From positions 10,001-74,000 of the forward strand of contig NZ_FOZV01000005.1 of assembly GCF_900116065.1 (NCBI RefSeq): a DNA stretch of 64,000 nt, written 5' to 3'. Below are positions 8,588 to 17,197 of the stretch, one piece after another. Each line of letters begins with the position of its first letter. Positions within the stretch are counted from its first letter, which is position 1. This DNA is from Brevundimonas viscosa (GTDB taxonomy: Bacteria; Pseudomonadota; Alphaproteobacteria; Caulobacterales; Caulobacteraceae). Below the pieces are notes generated by a model, which searched no databases, had not been told where the DNA came from, and saw only the letters and a program-made list of their open reading frames with translations. A program made the position numbers and the translations under genes.

Positions 8588-9121
8588 ATGTTCCATCCTG
8601 ACACGCAATTCCTGATCGACTTCTGGATCGATCTCGCACGCCGGCCCGAAGTGCGCGGCGGCGTGCCGGCACGGTCCGGTCTCGAGCCGGAGGTCCTGGG
8701 GGCCCGGCTTCAGCGCGCCTTCATCCTCGACGCGGCGGGGTCCGACGCGACGTTCAGGCTTGCCGGAAGCTGGCTTGAGGCCTTGCGAGAGCGCCCGCTC
8801 GGCGGCGCCGGTTTCGGCGAGTTGTGGTGCGACGCGTCGGCGACGCTGGTGATTCCCGCCCTCGCCCAATCGCTGCGCGAGGCCCGACCGGTCGTGATCG
8901 TCGCCCAGCACGGCGCCGAGGCGCGGTCGGTCGAGGTCTGTGTGGTCCCCCTCCGTCGCACCGATGGGCGCGCGGGATTGTTCCTCGGCCTGGTCGCGCC
9001 CGCGCCGAGGCTGGACGTGGCGAGCGCGCCCCCCCGACGGCTGACGGCCCGCCTGACGATCGCCGTCGGCGACCGGGGTCGCCCGGCCCTTTCCCTCGTC
9101 GAGGGTCGCCGTTCCGCCTGA
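8588..9121 (+). CDS. Single-domain PAS_5-type protein
   Basis: The 177-residue protein resembles alphaproteobacterial one-domain PAS proteins (PAS_5-like). It opens with HPDTQFLIDFWIDL and carries a C-terminal strand pair around VVIVAQHGAEARSVEVCVVPL typical of the sheet of these domains. No kinase, cyclase or DNA-binding domain is attached, so it would act through a partner. Single-domain PAS proteins of this order include cell-cycle regulators, but equivalence is not shown here. A GGAGG about 9 nt upstream supports the ATG at 8588. It is divergent from the Pro/Cys-rich gene and convergent with the carbonic anhydrase gene. Confidence 0.65.
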   Translation: MFHPDTQFLIDFWIDLARRPEVRGGVPARSGLEPEVLGARLQRAFILDAAGSDATFRLAGSWLEALRERPLGGAGFGELWCDASATLVIPALAQSLREARPVVIVAQHGAEARSVEVCVVPLRRTDGRAGLFLGLVAPAPRLDVASAPPRRLTARLTIAVGDRGRPALSLVEGRRSA

Positions 9122-9126
9122 CCCCT

Positions 9127-9660
9127 CTAGCTGCCCTGGAGCTTCAGCCCCGCTGCGTAGCGCTTCCAGTTTTGCACGTAGTGGACGGCCGACGCCTTCA
9201 GCGCCTCGATCTGCCCCGGCTCGAGCTGCCGCACCACCCGGCCCGGCTGGCCGACCACCAGCGAATCGTCCGGAATCACCTTGCCCTCGGTGATCAGCGC
9301 ATTGGCTCCGATGATGCAGTTCCGGCCGATCTTCGCGCGGCCCAGAACCACGGCTCCGATGCCGATCAGGCTGTTGTCCCCGATCTCGCAGCTGTGCAGC
9401 ATGACCATGTGGCCCACGGTCACCCCGTCGCCGATGACCAGGGGCTCGCCCGGATCGGAATGCAGGACGCTGCCGTCCTGGATGTTCGTGTCTCGCCCGA
9501 TCGTGATCGGATCGTTGTCGCCCCGCACCACAGCGCCAAACCAGATGCTGGCGCCGGGCTTGAGAATCACGTCTCCTGCCACCGTTGCATTCGGCGCCAC
9601 CCAGTATTCGCCCTCCGGCGGAAGCTGCGGTTTCTTGTCCGCCAACGCATAGATCGTCAT
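9127..9660 (-). CDS. Gamma-class carbonic anhydrase family protein
   Basis: The 177-residue protein shows the left-handed beta-helix hexapeptide pattern through most of its length (for example IGDGVTVGHMVMLHSCEIGD). His67, His84 and His89 sit where the zinc ligands of gamma carbonic anhydrases lie. Members form trimers with metal between subunits; some hydrate CO2, others have unclear activity (PaaY/YrdA-like). The C-terminal VVGQPGRVVRQL segment caps the helix. Family confidence is high; whether it is a true carbonic anhydrase is not decided by sequence. It is divergent from phoH. Confidence 0.88.
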   Translation of the reverse strand: MTIYALADKKPQLPPEGEYWVAPNATVAGDVILKPGASIWFGAVVRGDNDPITIGRDTNIQDGSVLHSDPGEPLVIGDGVTVGHMVMLHSCEIGDNSLIGIGAVVLGRAKIGRNCIIGANALITEGKVIPDDSLVVGQPGRVVRQLEPGQIEALKASAVHYVQNWKRYAAGLKLQGS

Positions 9661-9959
9661 CGAAACATCACCTTATCTTACGGTCAATCCGCGCTTTAAG
9701 CGTTTGGAAACCACGATAGCATCAAAGTGTTCTTGCGATTCGCGGCCGCCATTTCGGCCCCGGATCGGAAGCCGGATCAAGCCCGGTCCGGCCAGACCCT
9801 GGAGACGCGCGTGGCGTGCTCGGTTCGGCGGGTTTCCCCGCTGGAGGATGGTCCTTCCACCGATCCGGGCGGCTGCATCGCGTCCCCTGCCCTCCTCACC
9901 ACTTCCGTTCGAGGCGATGTCTTTGCGACGTCGCCTTTTTTCATGCCCTGGAGGCGTCC
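9661..9959 (+). other. Long phoH leader / intergenic region
   Basis: This 299-bp gap separates the divergent carbonic anhydrase gene and phoH. An open frame (9727-9963) runs through it and would end in ATGA overlap with phoH, but it has no obvious ribosome-binding site and no recognisable protein character. It ends in a terminator 18 bp before phoH (separate entry). GC-rich inverted segments around 9745-9795 (CCGGATCGGAAGCCGGATC) suggest a structured RNA. A small RNA or a regulated leader are both possible. Confidence 0.4.
9913..9941 (+). terminator. Intrinsic terminator or attenuator immediately before phoH
   Basis: GGCGATGTC (9913-9921) pairs with GACGTCGCC (9927-9935) through one G:U wobble, giving a 9-bp stem and 5-nt loop followed by six T residues (9936-9941). 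It ends only 18 bp before the phoH ATG, on the sense strand. It would stop any transcript started upstream, so it acts either as an attenuator in the phoH leader or as the end of an independent small RNA. Confidence 0.75.
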
Positions 9960-10739
9960 ATGACCAAGCGTGCGGCCCTGAAGCGTCAAACCCGTGAGAT
10001 GTCGCGCGAGCACGGCATCCTCGATTCGCGCCAGTTCACCGAGGACGCCAAGGTCAGGCGGCTCCCGACCCACGCCGGCTGGTCGCCCTATCCCTCGAAC
10101 GACGAGCGTGAGCAGGGCTACCTGAAGACGCTGAAGCCCAAGTCGGACGGCCAGGCTGAACTGCTGACGGCGATCGATCACTCCAACCTGGTCATGGCGC
10201 TCGGCCCTGCGGGAACAGGCAAGACGTATCTCGCCGTCGCCAAGGCGGTCGAGGCGCTGGAGGCCGGCAAGGTCGGACGGATCGTCCTGTCCCGCCCCGC
10301 CGTGGAGGCCGGGGAGTCGATCGGTTTCCTGCCCGGCGACATGGAGGACAAGCTGGCCCCCTACCTGCGGCCGCTCTACGACGCCCTGTCTGACCGCCTG
10401 TCGATGAAGCGGGTGAAGGCGTTGATGGCCGAAGGTCTGATCGAGATCGCTCCGATCGGCTACATGCGCGGCCGGACCCTGAACAACGCCTTCATCGTCG
10501 TCGACGAGGCCCAGAACTGCACCTACGTGCAGCTCAAGATGCTGCTCACCCGGCTCGGCTGGCACTCGACGATGGTGGTCACCGGCGATCCTCACCAGTC
10601 GGACCTGCTGCCCGGAGTCTCCGGGCTGGCCGACATCGCCACACGCCTTGAGGCGGTGCCGGAGATCGCCGTAGTTCGCCTGGCCGAGCGAGACATCGTC
10701 CGGCACCCGCTGGTCGCGTCGATGATCGGCGTGCTCTGA
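9960..10739 (+). CDS. phoH: PhoH family ATPase
   Basis: The 259-residue protein has a Walker A motif GPAGTGKT (residues 82-89) and Walker B VVDEAQN (180-186), with TGDPHQ further on as a sensor-like motif, all typical of PhoH ATPases related to superfamily I helicases. PhoH proteins are linked to RNA metabolism and phosphate or stress responses; the molecular task is not settled. The protein is a single ATPase domain with a short N-terminal extension and lacks the N-terminal region of longer YbeZ-type members. CTGGAGG lies about 7 nt upstream of the ATG. The terminator just ahead suggests transcript-level control. Confidence 0.9.
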   Translation: MTKRAALKRQTREMSREHGILDSRQFTEDAKVRRLPTHAGWSPYPSNDEREQGYLKTLKPKSDGQAELLTAIDHSNLVMALGPAGTGKTYLAVAKAVEALEAGKVGRIVLSRPAVEAGESIGFLPGDMEDKLAPYLRPLYDALSDRLSMKRVKALMAEGLIEIAPIGYMRGRTLNNAFIVVDEAQNCTYVQLKMLLTRLGWHSTMVVTGDPHQSDLLPGVSGLADIATRLEAVPEIAVVRLAERDIVRHPLVASMIGVL

Positions 10740-10742
10740 TCG

Positions 10743-11972
10743 TCAGACGAGATCCGTCACCCGGGCCGGTTCCGGCGCAGGCGCCGGCTCGGGTGGACGC
10801 GCGCCGAGGCGGTCGACAAGGGCGAAGACGAACGGGTTCAGCGAGATCGACAGCAGGGCCGCCGCCAGGATGAGATCGTGGGTTTCGCGGCTCATGGCGC
10901 CCAGCGAAACCGATAGCGCCGCGAGGATGAAGCTGAACTCGCCGATCTGGGCCAGACTGGCCGCCACGGTGAGACTGGTCGCCCGATCGAGTCTGAACAT
11001 GGTGGTGATGGCGAGCGCAGCCAGCGACTTGCCGACGATCACGATCGCCAGCACCCCCAGCACCGCCAAGGGCTCGCGCACGAGAATGGTCGGGTCGAAC
11101 AGCATGCCGACCGAGACGAAGAACAGCACCGCAAAGGCGTCCCTGAGCGGAAGGGAGCGTTCGGCGGCGTTATGGCCGAGCGGCGAGCTGTTCAGCACCA
11201 GGCCGGCGAGGAAGGCGCCAAGCGCGAAGGAATGAAACAGCCTGTAGGCCACCCAGGCGATCCCCAGCGCCATCGCCAGCACGCCGAGGGTGAAGAGCTC
11301 CCGGGAGCGGGTGTGGGCGATGCGCACCAGCACCCACGGCAGGACCCGCGGCCCGACAACCAGCATCGCCCCGACGAAGAGGGCGACCTTTCCGAGCGTC
11401 CACGCCATCGACTGGGCCAGCTGCGCGCTGTTCAGGGTCTCCCCCGGGGGCACGATCAGCAATGGCATCACCACCAGGGCGATGACGATCACCAGATCCT
11501 CCACGATCAGCCACCCGACCGCGATGCGCCCGACCTCGGCCTTCAACTGCTTGCGCTCCTCGACCGCGCGCAGCAGCACCACCGTGGAGGCGACCGACAG
11601 GGCGAAGCCAAGAAGGAAGGCCTCGATGTCCGGCAGGCCGAGGGCGAAGCGGCCCAGCAGCCAGCCCAGCACGCACGCCGCCGCGATCTGCACCAGCGCC
11701 CCAGGCAGGGCGACCTTGCGCACCCGCATCAGGTCGGCTGGCGAGAAGTGCAGCCCGACCCCGAACATCAGCAGAATAACGCCGATCTCGGCCAGCTGCG
11801 GGGCGAGTTCGGTATCCGCGACGAAGCCTGCAGTGAACGGCCCGACGGCTACGCCGGCCAGCAGATAGCCCACCAGCGGAGAGAGCTTCAGCCGGTTCGC
11901 CACCATCCCGAACACGAACGCCAGCACGAACCCGCCGACGAGAGTGAGAATCAAGCTGTCGGCGTGCGGCAT
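10743..11972 (-). CDS. Kef/YbaL-type cation:proton antiporter, membrane domain only
   Basis: The 409-residue protein aligns by eye with the membrane domain of YbaL/KefB-like monovalent cation:proton antiporters (CPA2): ISPLVGYLLAGV-like N-terminus (LSPLVGYLLAGVAVGPF), GVILLMFGVGLHFS, and a final membrane half with SLAQIGEFSFILA. About 12 membrane segments are evident. Unlike KefB or YbaL it ends soon after the last helix in a Pro-rich tail and has no RCK/TrkA-N nucleotide-binding domain, so gating must differ. The ATG at 11972 matches the family N-terminus; a longer start at 12011 is possible but adds an unrelated peptide. Confidence 0.85.
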   Translation of the reverse strand: MPHADSLILTLVGGFVLAFVFGMVANRLKLSPLVGYLLAGVAVGPFTAGFVADTELAPQLAEIGVILLMFGVGLHFSPADLMRVRKVALPGALVQIAAACVLGWLLGRFALGLPDIEAFLLGFALSVASTVVLLRAVEERKQLKAEVGRIAVGWLIVEDLVIVIALVVMPLLIVPPGETLNSAQLAQSMAWTLGKVALFVGAMLVVGPRVLPWVLVRIAHTRSRELFTLGVLAMALGIAWVAYRLFHSFALGAFLAGLVLNSSPLGHNAAERSLPLRDAFAVLFFVSVGMLFDPTILVREPLAVLGVLAIVIVGKSLAALAITTMFRLDRATSLTVAASLAQIGEFSFILAALSVSLGAMSRETHDLILAAALLSISLNPFVFALVDRLGARPPEPAPAPEPARVTDLV

Positions 11973-12135
11973 CGGAGCTCCGTGCGAGGCGAGTCGAGGT
12001 TCCCGGGACAAGAGCCTTTCACCTGGGGACTTCGCCGCCCGGGAGCAAGCGCAAACGACGCCGCCGCGGCGCGATTGCCCCTTCGCGAGCGGGGCCCGGG
12101 CTGCTAACCGGGACCGCCACTATCCAGCGAACCCA

Positions 12136-12654
12136 ATGAAAATCCCCCGCATCGCCTACGCCGCCTACGGCTTCGCCATCGTCGTCATCGTTCTCGACCA
12201 GCTGAGCAAGGCCTGGGTGGTGGGAGGGCTCGACCTCCCCGAAGTCCGCCAGATCGTCGTCTGGGAGTCGATCTTCAACCTGACCTGGGTCCGCAACTTC
12301 GGCGTCAGCTTCGGCCTGTTCGGCGACGGATCGGCACGCTGGCTGTTGACGGTGTTCTCGATCGGCGTCTCCGTCGTGCTGGCGGTCTGGGCGACCCGGA
12401 CCAACCGCCGGCTGCTGATCAGCGCCATCGGTCTGGTGATGGGCGGCGCGCTGGGCAATGTCATCGATCGCATCCGCTTCGGCTATGTCGTCGACTTCCT
12501 CGACTTCTCGGGCCTCGGCTTTCCGTGGGTGTTCAACATCGCGGACGCGGCCATCAACATCGGCGTCGCGCTCCTGATCCTCGACGCCGTGATCTCAGAG
12601 CGCGCCGGCAAACGCCAGGCTGGCGACACGGTCGGAGAGAACCGGGCGCTCTGA
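12136..12654 (+). CDS. lspA: Lipoprotein signal peptidase (signal peptidase II)
   Basis: LspA removes signal peptides from diacylglyceryl-modified prolipoproteins at the inner membrane. The 172-residue protein has four membrane helices and the family motifs: DQLSK with Asp21, the conserved Asn in VRNFGVSFG, GGALGNVIDR with catalytic Asp111, and FNIADAAIN with catalytic Asp137. Length is normal. The next gene encodes a lipoprotein (DUF3035), a common alphaproteobacterial neighbour. The ATG at 12136 follows a weak ribosome-binding site; nothing upstream in frame looks like LspA. Confidence 0.97.
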   Translation: MKIPRIAYAAYGFAIVVIVLDQLSKAWVVGGLDLPEVRQIVVWESIFNLTWVRNFGVSFGLFGDGSARWLLTVFSIGVSVVLAVWATRTNRRLLISAIGLVMGGALGNVIDRIRFGYVVDFLDFSGLGFPWVFNIADAAINIGVALLILDAVISERAGKRQAGDTVGENRAL

Positions 12655-12750
12655 TCGCCGCAGCGGTTGGCCTCGCCGTGGAAAAGTCGTAATCAGCCGC
12701 TTCCTCTAGGGTATATGCGCGCCTCCTTCGGCGCCGCACCGGGATCAATC

Positions 12751-13314
12751 ATGCGCCTTCGCACCGCCGCCGTTCTGACCATCGCCGCCTCGACGCTTGC
12801 GCTGGGCGCATGCTCCAGCCTCCGGCAGGGCATCGGCCTGACCAAGGTGACGCCGGACGAGTTCCTGACCGTCTCGACCGCCCCGCTGACCGTGCCGCCC
12901 GAGTACGGGCTGCGCCCGCCCGCCCCCGGCCAGCCGCGTCCGCAGGAGCTGGCGCCAGAGTCAGCCGCCCGCCAGATCCTTCTCGGCCAGCGTCAGGCCG
13001 TGACCCGGTCGCCCGGCGAACAGGTTCTGGTCGCCCAGGCCGGCGGCGACCGGGCCGATCCGCTGGCCCGCTACGTCATCGACGACGAGTTCGGAGACCT
13101 GGCGCACAAGGAAGAGGGCTGGGCCAACCGGATCCTGTTCTGGCGGCGCGACGACCCGTCGACCCGCACCGCCTCGACCACCCAGTCGCCGGAAGGCCAG
13201 GTCACCATCGACGCGGCCAGCGAATACGCCCGGGTGCAGGCCCTCACCGGCGGCGCCGCCGGCATCCTGATCACGCCGCGCCGCGACGACGGGTTCAAGC
13301 TGCCCGGCCTGTAA
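12751..13314 (+). CDS. DUF3035 lipoprotein (BamF-like)
   Basis: The 187-residue protein has a lipoprotein signal peptide with lipobox ALGAC and lipidation site Cys21, then the Pro-rich segment with PDEFLTVSTAPLTVPPEY that marks DUF3035. This family has been linked to the alphaproteobacterial beta-barrel assembly complex (BamF), which would place it at the inner face of the outer membrane; I infer the role from family knowledge. The mature protein continues with PESAARQILLGQ and a weakly conserved C-terminus. It follows lspA by 96 bp and is probably cotranscribed. A strong terminator follows. Confidence 0.8.
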   Translation: MRLRTAAVLTIAASTLALGACSSLRQGIGLTKVTPDEFLTVSTAPLTVPPEYGLRPPAPGQPRPQELAPESAARQILLGQRQAVTRSPGEQVLVAQAGGDRADPLARYVIDDEFGDLAHKEEGWANRILFWRRDDPSTRTASTTQSPEGQVTIDAASEYARVQALTGGAAGILITPRRDDGFKLPGL

Positions 13315-13333
13315 GCCTGAGACTTGCCGATTG

Positions 13334-13370
13334 AACGGCCCGGACGCCTGTCGTCCGGGCCGTTTTCTTT
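13334..13370 (+). terminator. Rho-independent terminator after the DUF3035 gene
   Basis: A 13-bp stem (13334-13346 with 13352-13364, arms AACGGCCCGGACG and CGTCCGGGCCGTT) with a 5-nt loop is followed by TTTTCTTT. It closes the lspA-DUF3035 unit and abuts the end of the convergent EamA gene. Confidence 0.92.
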
Positions 13371-14276
13371 TCAGGCCTTGGCGGCCCCTGCGCGCAGGCC
13401 GCGTTCGGCCAATGCGACCAGGGCCACCCCGCCCATGGTCAGGGCCGCCCCGGTCAGGATCTGCGGCGACAGCACGTCGCCCATGAAGGCCCATCCGATC
13501 AGGATCGACACCACCGGCGTGGCCAGCAGATAGGGCGTCACCCGCCCCGCCTCCCGTTGCTGGACCAGCCAGAACACCAGGGTGGTCGCCAGCACCGAGG
13601 ACACCAGCCCCGCCCAGGCCAGACTGGCCCAGACCAGGGCGTCCGCCTGCTGCAGCGCCGTCGCCTGGCCGTCCTCGAACAGGGCGGAGCCGAAGGCGAG
13701 GGTCGGGAGGGCGACAACGGCCAGCAGCCCCTGCATCTTAAGCGGCGGAATCGACGTCGTCCGCCGGGCGATCACCGTGGTCATGGCCCATGCCGCCGAG
13801 GCGGCGATGCCGACGAGGATGCCCTTCCAGTCCGCGATGGCGTGGGCGTCCAGCGTCATCCACGCAACGCCGACAAAGGCCACGCCCATGCCGGCCAGCG
13901 CGAAGCGGGACAGCCGTTCGCCGAGGACGAGGAAAGCGAACAGCGCCGTGAACGGCACCCACAGCTGGGCGGCGACGGAGACAGGACTGACGTCGTGCGC
14001 CAACCAGAAGGCGAGATAGATCAGGCCGTAGTGCAGCGGCCCCCCAAGCCCGACAATGAGCAGCAGGCTCTTCCAGTTGGGGAACGGCGGCCGCACGAAC
14101 GGGATCAGGCAGACCGCCGCGATGGCGAACCGCAACGACCCCGTCAGCAGCGGCGGCAGGGTCTCGGTCGCCAGCTTGGCGGCGGCGTTGTTGACGCCCC
14201 AGATCACCACCACGGCGGCGATGGCGGCGATCTCGGCGACCGTCAGCGCGGCGGGAGGGGGAGCGGTGGACTTCAC
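13371..14276 (-). CDS. EamA/DMT-family transporter
   Basis: The 301-residue protein has about ten membrane helices in two homologous halves, the EamA pattern of drug/metabolite exporters. The first half opens with AAVVVIWGVNNAAAK and the second with ILVGIAASAAWAMTTVIARR. Such proteins export amino acids, nucleosides or xenobiotics; the substrate cannot be inferred. The start codon is GTG (14276) and is preceded by a Pro-rich N-terminus. It stands alone, transcribed toward the DUF3035 terminator. Confidence 0.88.
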   Translation of the reverse strand: MKSTAPPPAALTVAEIAAIAAVVVIWGVNNAAAKLATETLPPLLTGSLRFAIAAVCLIPFVRPPFPNWKSLLLIVGLGGPLHYGLIYLAFWLAHDVSPVSVAAQLWVPFTALFAFLVLGERLSRFALAGMGVAFVGVAWMTLDAHAIADWKGILVGIAASAAWAMTTVIARRTTSIPPLKMQGLLAVVALPTLAFGSALFEDGQATALQQADALVWASLAWAGLVSSVLATTLVFWLVQQREAGRVTPYLLATPVVSILIGWAFMGDVLSPQILTGAALTMGGVALVALAERGLRAGAAKA

Positions 14277-14349
14277 GCGCCTCGCCTACTCCCCCCGGTC
14301 GTCCGGAGCGAGGGGCCGCCGCGACACTTCGCATTTCAGAATGTGGCGA

Positions 14350-14823
14350 TCAGACCGACGGCCGGGACAGCATCAGCACATATATGCCGATCACCCCGGC
14401 GAAAGCGGGCCAGCCCAGCACGAACCAGATCCGGTACAGGCGGTCGTAGGCCGGCGGCAGGGGCGCCCCCGCGTCCGCCGCCGCCGCCGCCAGGCGGGCG
14501 AGCCTCTGCTGGATCCAGACCACGGGCAGCCAGCAGGCGCCGACGAGGAGGAACAGGGCGTAGCTGGCCAGCAGCCACGGCTCGTCCAGGCGGTAGCCCT
14601 GCAGACGGATCAACGCCAGCCCGCTGAGCGGCTGGACCACCACGGCCGTGGCCGTGAAGAGGAAATCGGCCAGCACCACCATCCGCCCCACCGCCGCGGC
14701 CACAGACGGGTCGCGCGTGCGCCGGGCGCGAACCATGAAAAAGGCGATTCCCGCCCCCGTCCCGAACAGCACGGCCGCCGAGAGGATGTGGACCAGCTTC
14801 AGGAGGACGTAGGCGTCGATCAT
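14350..14823 (-). CDS. DUF2269 integral membrane protein
   Basis: The 157-residue protein opens with AYVLLKLVHILSAAVLFGTG, the family-typical first helix with a conserved His, and has four membrane helices ending in WPAFAGVIGIYVLMLSRP. DUF2269 proteins are small four-helix inner-membrane proteins of unknown role, often next to SDR or DoxX-type genes. The ATG overlaps the stop of the upstream SDR/DoxX gene (ATGA), so the two are translationally coupled and probably function together. Confidence 0.85.
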   Translation of the reverse strand: MIDAYVLLKLVHILSAAVLFGTGAGIAFFMVRARRTRDPSVAAAVGRMVVLADFLFTATAVVVQPLSGLALIRLQGYRLDEPWLLASYALFLLVGACWLPVVWIQQRLARLAAAAADAGAPLPPAYDRLYRIWFVLGWPAFAGVIGIYVLMLSRPSV

Positions 14824-16127
14824 CGCCGGGCGTCCGTCGCCGCCACGAACAGACACAGGGCCATCATCGGGACCACCTTCAGCCAGGGGCCGAGCGGATC
14901 CACCCAGTACTGAGGCAGGCTGAGGGTCGCGGCGACGAGATAGCCGACCGTGGCGGCCGCCATGACGATCGCCACCCGCGCCGTCCACGGACGGGCGAAC
15001 AGGGCCAGGCCGAGGGCCACGTCCAGCGCCGCGCCCCACCCGGCGATGGCGCCGGCCCAGCGGCCATAGCCGCCCTCGTGCAGCACGGTGATCGCCCGCT
15101 CCCAGCCAGGGCCGAAGGTGATCAGTCCGGTCAGCAGCCAGAACAGGCCCAGCGCCGCGATCGCCACCGGCCGCACGAACCAGAGGCGGGCGTGCCAGAC
15201 GTCCTGGACCGAGGCAGGGGTCGCGGACAGGGCGGCGGCCGGGTCGCGGGCCCTGACGCCCAGGGCCTCCTGCCAATCGTCGTCCCGGCCGGCGACGTCA
15301 TGGTCGAGCTGACGCATGGAGGTCGAGGTCAGGGGCGAGAACCAGCCCATCCGGGCCAGCAGGTCTCCGAGACGAAGCGCCGGAGCCGCGATGGCGCGCG
15401 GCACGCGAATCACCGGCGCCGCGGGCAGGCCGAGCCAGCCCCGATAGAGTTTGAGAAGCTGGTCCAGGCTGAGACGTCGGGGACCGGCGACGTCGAAGCG
15501 CCGGCGAACCGCTTGCGGCCGGTCGAGCGCAGCGACGACGGCGGCGGTGAGATCGTCCATGGCGACCGGCCGCACCGCCTGCGCGCCGCCCACGACGGGG
15601 ATGACGCCCGGAAACGCGGCCAGCGCCCGGATCAGCCCGGTGCCGCCGAATGCGCCGCGCCCGAGAACCAGCGAGGGGCGCAGGATCGTCCACTCCAGCC
15701 GGCTGGACTGGACCATACGCTCGGTCTCGGCCTTGGTGCGGGCGTAGGCCGTGCCCGCGGCATCCTCCGCGCCCACGGCGGACAGGTGGACCAGGCGGTT
15801 CACGCCCGCCGCCTCGCAGGCGGCGATCAGGGCGCGGGGCCCGAGCACGTGCGCGGCCCGGATATCGTCGCCGCCGCCGTCCTGAAGGACGCCGACGCAG
15901 TTCACCACCGCTTCGACCCCCTCCAGCAGCGCCTCCCAGGCCGCGGGGGCGCCGAGGGTGCGGAAGTCGGCCACGGCCCACTCATACTGCGGCGCGCGTC
16001 GCGCCGCCTCGGCCGGTCGGCGGGCGCCGGCGCGGACGGTCCACCCCGCCGCCGCAAGGGCTGCGGCCACATGGCTGCCGATGAAGCCGTTCGCCCCCAG
16101 CACCAGAACGCGCCCCCGCGACGTCAT
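14820..16127 (-). CDS. SDR-family oxidoreductase fused to a DoxX-like membrane domain
   Basis: The 435-residue protein joins two parts. Residues 1 to about 290 form an atypical (extended) SDR Rossmann domain with LGANGFIGSHVAAAL for NAD(P) binding and a YARTK (YxxxK) active-site pair. Residues about 310-435 hold four membrane helices resembling DoxX/DUF4281-like domains. Family members act on quinone-like or lipid substrates at the membrane, and the fusion places the nucleotide-binding domain at the inner membrane. It precedes the DUF2269 gene with a 4-bp overlap. The substrate is unknown. Confidence 0.85.
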   Translation of the reverse strand: MTSRGRVLVLGANGFIGSHVAAALAAAGWTVRAGARRPAEAARRAPQYEWAVADFRTLGAPAAWEALLEGVEAVVNCVGVLQDGGGDDIRAAHVLGPRALIAACEAAGVNRLVHLSAVGAEDAAGTAYARTKAETERMVQSSRLEWTILRPSLVLGRGAFGGTGLIRALAAFPGVIPVVGGAQAVRPVAMDDLTAAVVAALDRPQAVRRRFDVAGPRRLSLDQLLKLYRGWLGLPAAPVIRVPRAIAAPALRLGDLLARMGWFSPLTSTSMRQLDHDVAGRDDDWQEALGVRARDPAAALSATPASVQDVWHARLWFVRPVAIAALGLFWLLTGLITFGPGWERAITVLHEGGYGRWAGAIAGWGAALDVALGLALFARPWTARVAIVMAAATVGYLVAATLSLPQYWVDPLGPWLKVVPMMALCLFVAATDARR

Positions 16128-16143
16128 GGCGTGCGTCCTGACG

Positions 16144-16623
16144 TCAGAACGGGATGTCGTCGTTCAGGTCATAGCTCTCGCGTGGGCCGGAAGGCTTGTT
16201 GGCGCCGCCGGTGGAGAAGCCGGACGAGTAATCGTCGTCGCCGCCGCCGCGGGACATGCCGCCGCCATCGCCGCGACCGCCCAGCATGGTCAGTTCGCCC
16301 TTGAACTTCTGGATCACCACCTCGGTCGAGTATTTCTCGACGCCCTGCTGGTCGGTCCACTTGCGGGTCTGGAGCTGGCCCTCGACGTAAACGGTCGAGC
16401 CCTTCTTCAGGTAGTTCTCACAGACCTTGACGATGTTGTCGTTGAAGATGACGACGCGGTGCCACTCGGTCTTCTCCTTGCGTTCGCCGCTGGCCTTGTC
16501 GCGCCACGTCTCCGACGTCGCCAGCGACAGGTTCGCGACCCGCTCGCCGCTGTTCAGGGTGCGGATCTCCGGATCCCGCCCCAGGTTGCCGACCAGAATG
16601 ACCTTGTTGACGCTGCCCGCCAT
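16144..16623 (-). CDS. ssb: Single-stranded DNA-binding protein
   Basis: SSB coats single-stranded DNA during replication, recombination and repair. The 159-residue product has the OB fold in residues 1 to about 112 ([37 protein letters not shown]), a Gly-rich flexible linker, and the acidic tip DDIPF at the very end, which recruits partner proteins. Length is typical. The chosen ATG at 16623 follows GGAGCTCGAG; longer upstream frames encode nothing SSB-like. It ends 17 bp from the SDR gene start on the same strand. Confidence 0.97.
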   Translation of the reverse strand: MAGSVNKVILVGNLGRDPEIRTLNSGERVANLSLATSETWRDKASGERKEKTEWHRVVIFNDNIVKVCENYLKKGSTVYVEGQLQTRKWTDQQGVEKYSTEVVIQKFKGELTMLGGRGDGGGMSRGGGDDDYSSGFSTGGANKPSGPRESYDLNDDIPF

Positions 16624-16771
16624 CTCGAGCTCCTTTTTTCCGTTCGCTGGCCTAGCGCGCTTTCTCGGGCGCCGGGCCGTGTTTTTCATCGGACGGCCGG
16701 GTTTCCCACAGGCGCGGTCCGGTCGCGTCCCGACCCTAGCCGAGCTCAGGGGTTTGTTCCAGCTTTGTTCC

Positions 16772-17197
16772 TCAGGAGCCCGCGGGCGGAGCCCCGCCCG
16801 CACGCGCCGCGTCCACCTCGCGCTGGATGGCGCCCGGGATTGCAAGGCGCCCATCGCCGGTCCGGGCCAGGGCCATGAAGCGGGCGCCCTCGAGGGTCTG
16901 GCTGAACGACACGCCCGCCCGATCGATGAAGATGAAACGGCCCTGGTAAGCCCCGACGATCTCGCGCCGGCTCCCACCCATGCGCAGGAAACGGAGGCGC
17001 ATCTCTTCCAGACGGGCGGCGCAGAATTCGATCTGCGGCTGATCTTCGGCCACCACGTTGAAGCGCGGCGCCTCGCCCTCGGCGCCCGGCTCGACGGCGT
17101 AGCAGACGCCCTGGTCGAACGGCGCCCGGGTGGACTGCCCGCAAGCGACCAGGGCGCCGGCCGCCAGGCCAAGGGTCAGGATCGAGGGAAGGCGCAT
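16772..17197 (-). CDS. Small lipoprotein of unknown function
   Basis: The 141-residue product starts with a lipoprotein signal peptide, lipobox ALVAC with Cys19. The mature part has a conserved-looking Cys pair (GVCYAVEPG and [11 protein letters not shown]) and a small alpha/beta region around [16 protein letters not shown] do not recognise a family. The start ATG overlaps the stop of the preceding gene by one base (TGATG), so both belong to one operon. Upstream in-frame extension would read into that gene and is not needed. Confidence 0.7.
   Translation of the reverse strand: MRLPSILTLGLAAGALVACGQSTRAPFDQGVCYAVEPGAEGEAPRFNVVAEDQPQIEFCAARLEEMRLRFLRMGGSRREIVGAYQGRFIFIDRAGVSFSQTLEGARFMALARTGDGRLAIPGAIQREVDAARAGGAPPAGS

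Noticed and set aside
9727..9963. 78-codon leader frame ending in ATGA overlap with phoH
   Set aside because: It runs through the terminator stem and T-run, has no ribosome-binding site and lacks protein-like composition; treated as noncoding leader.
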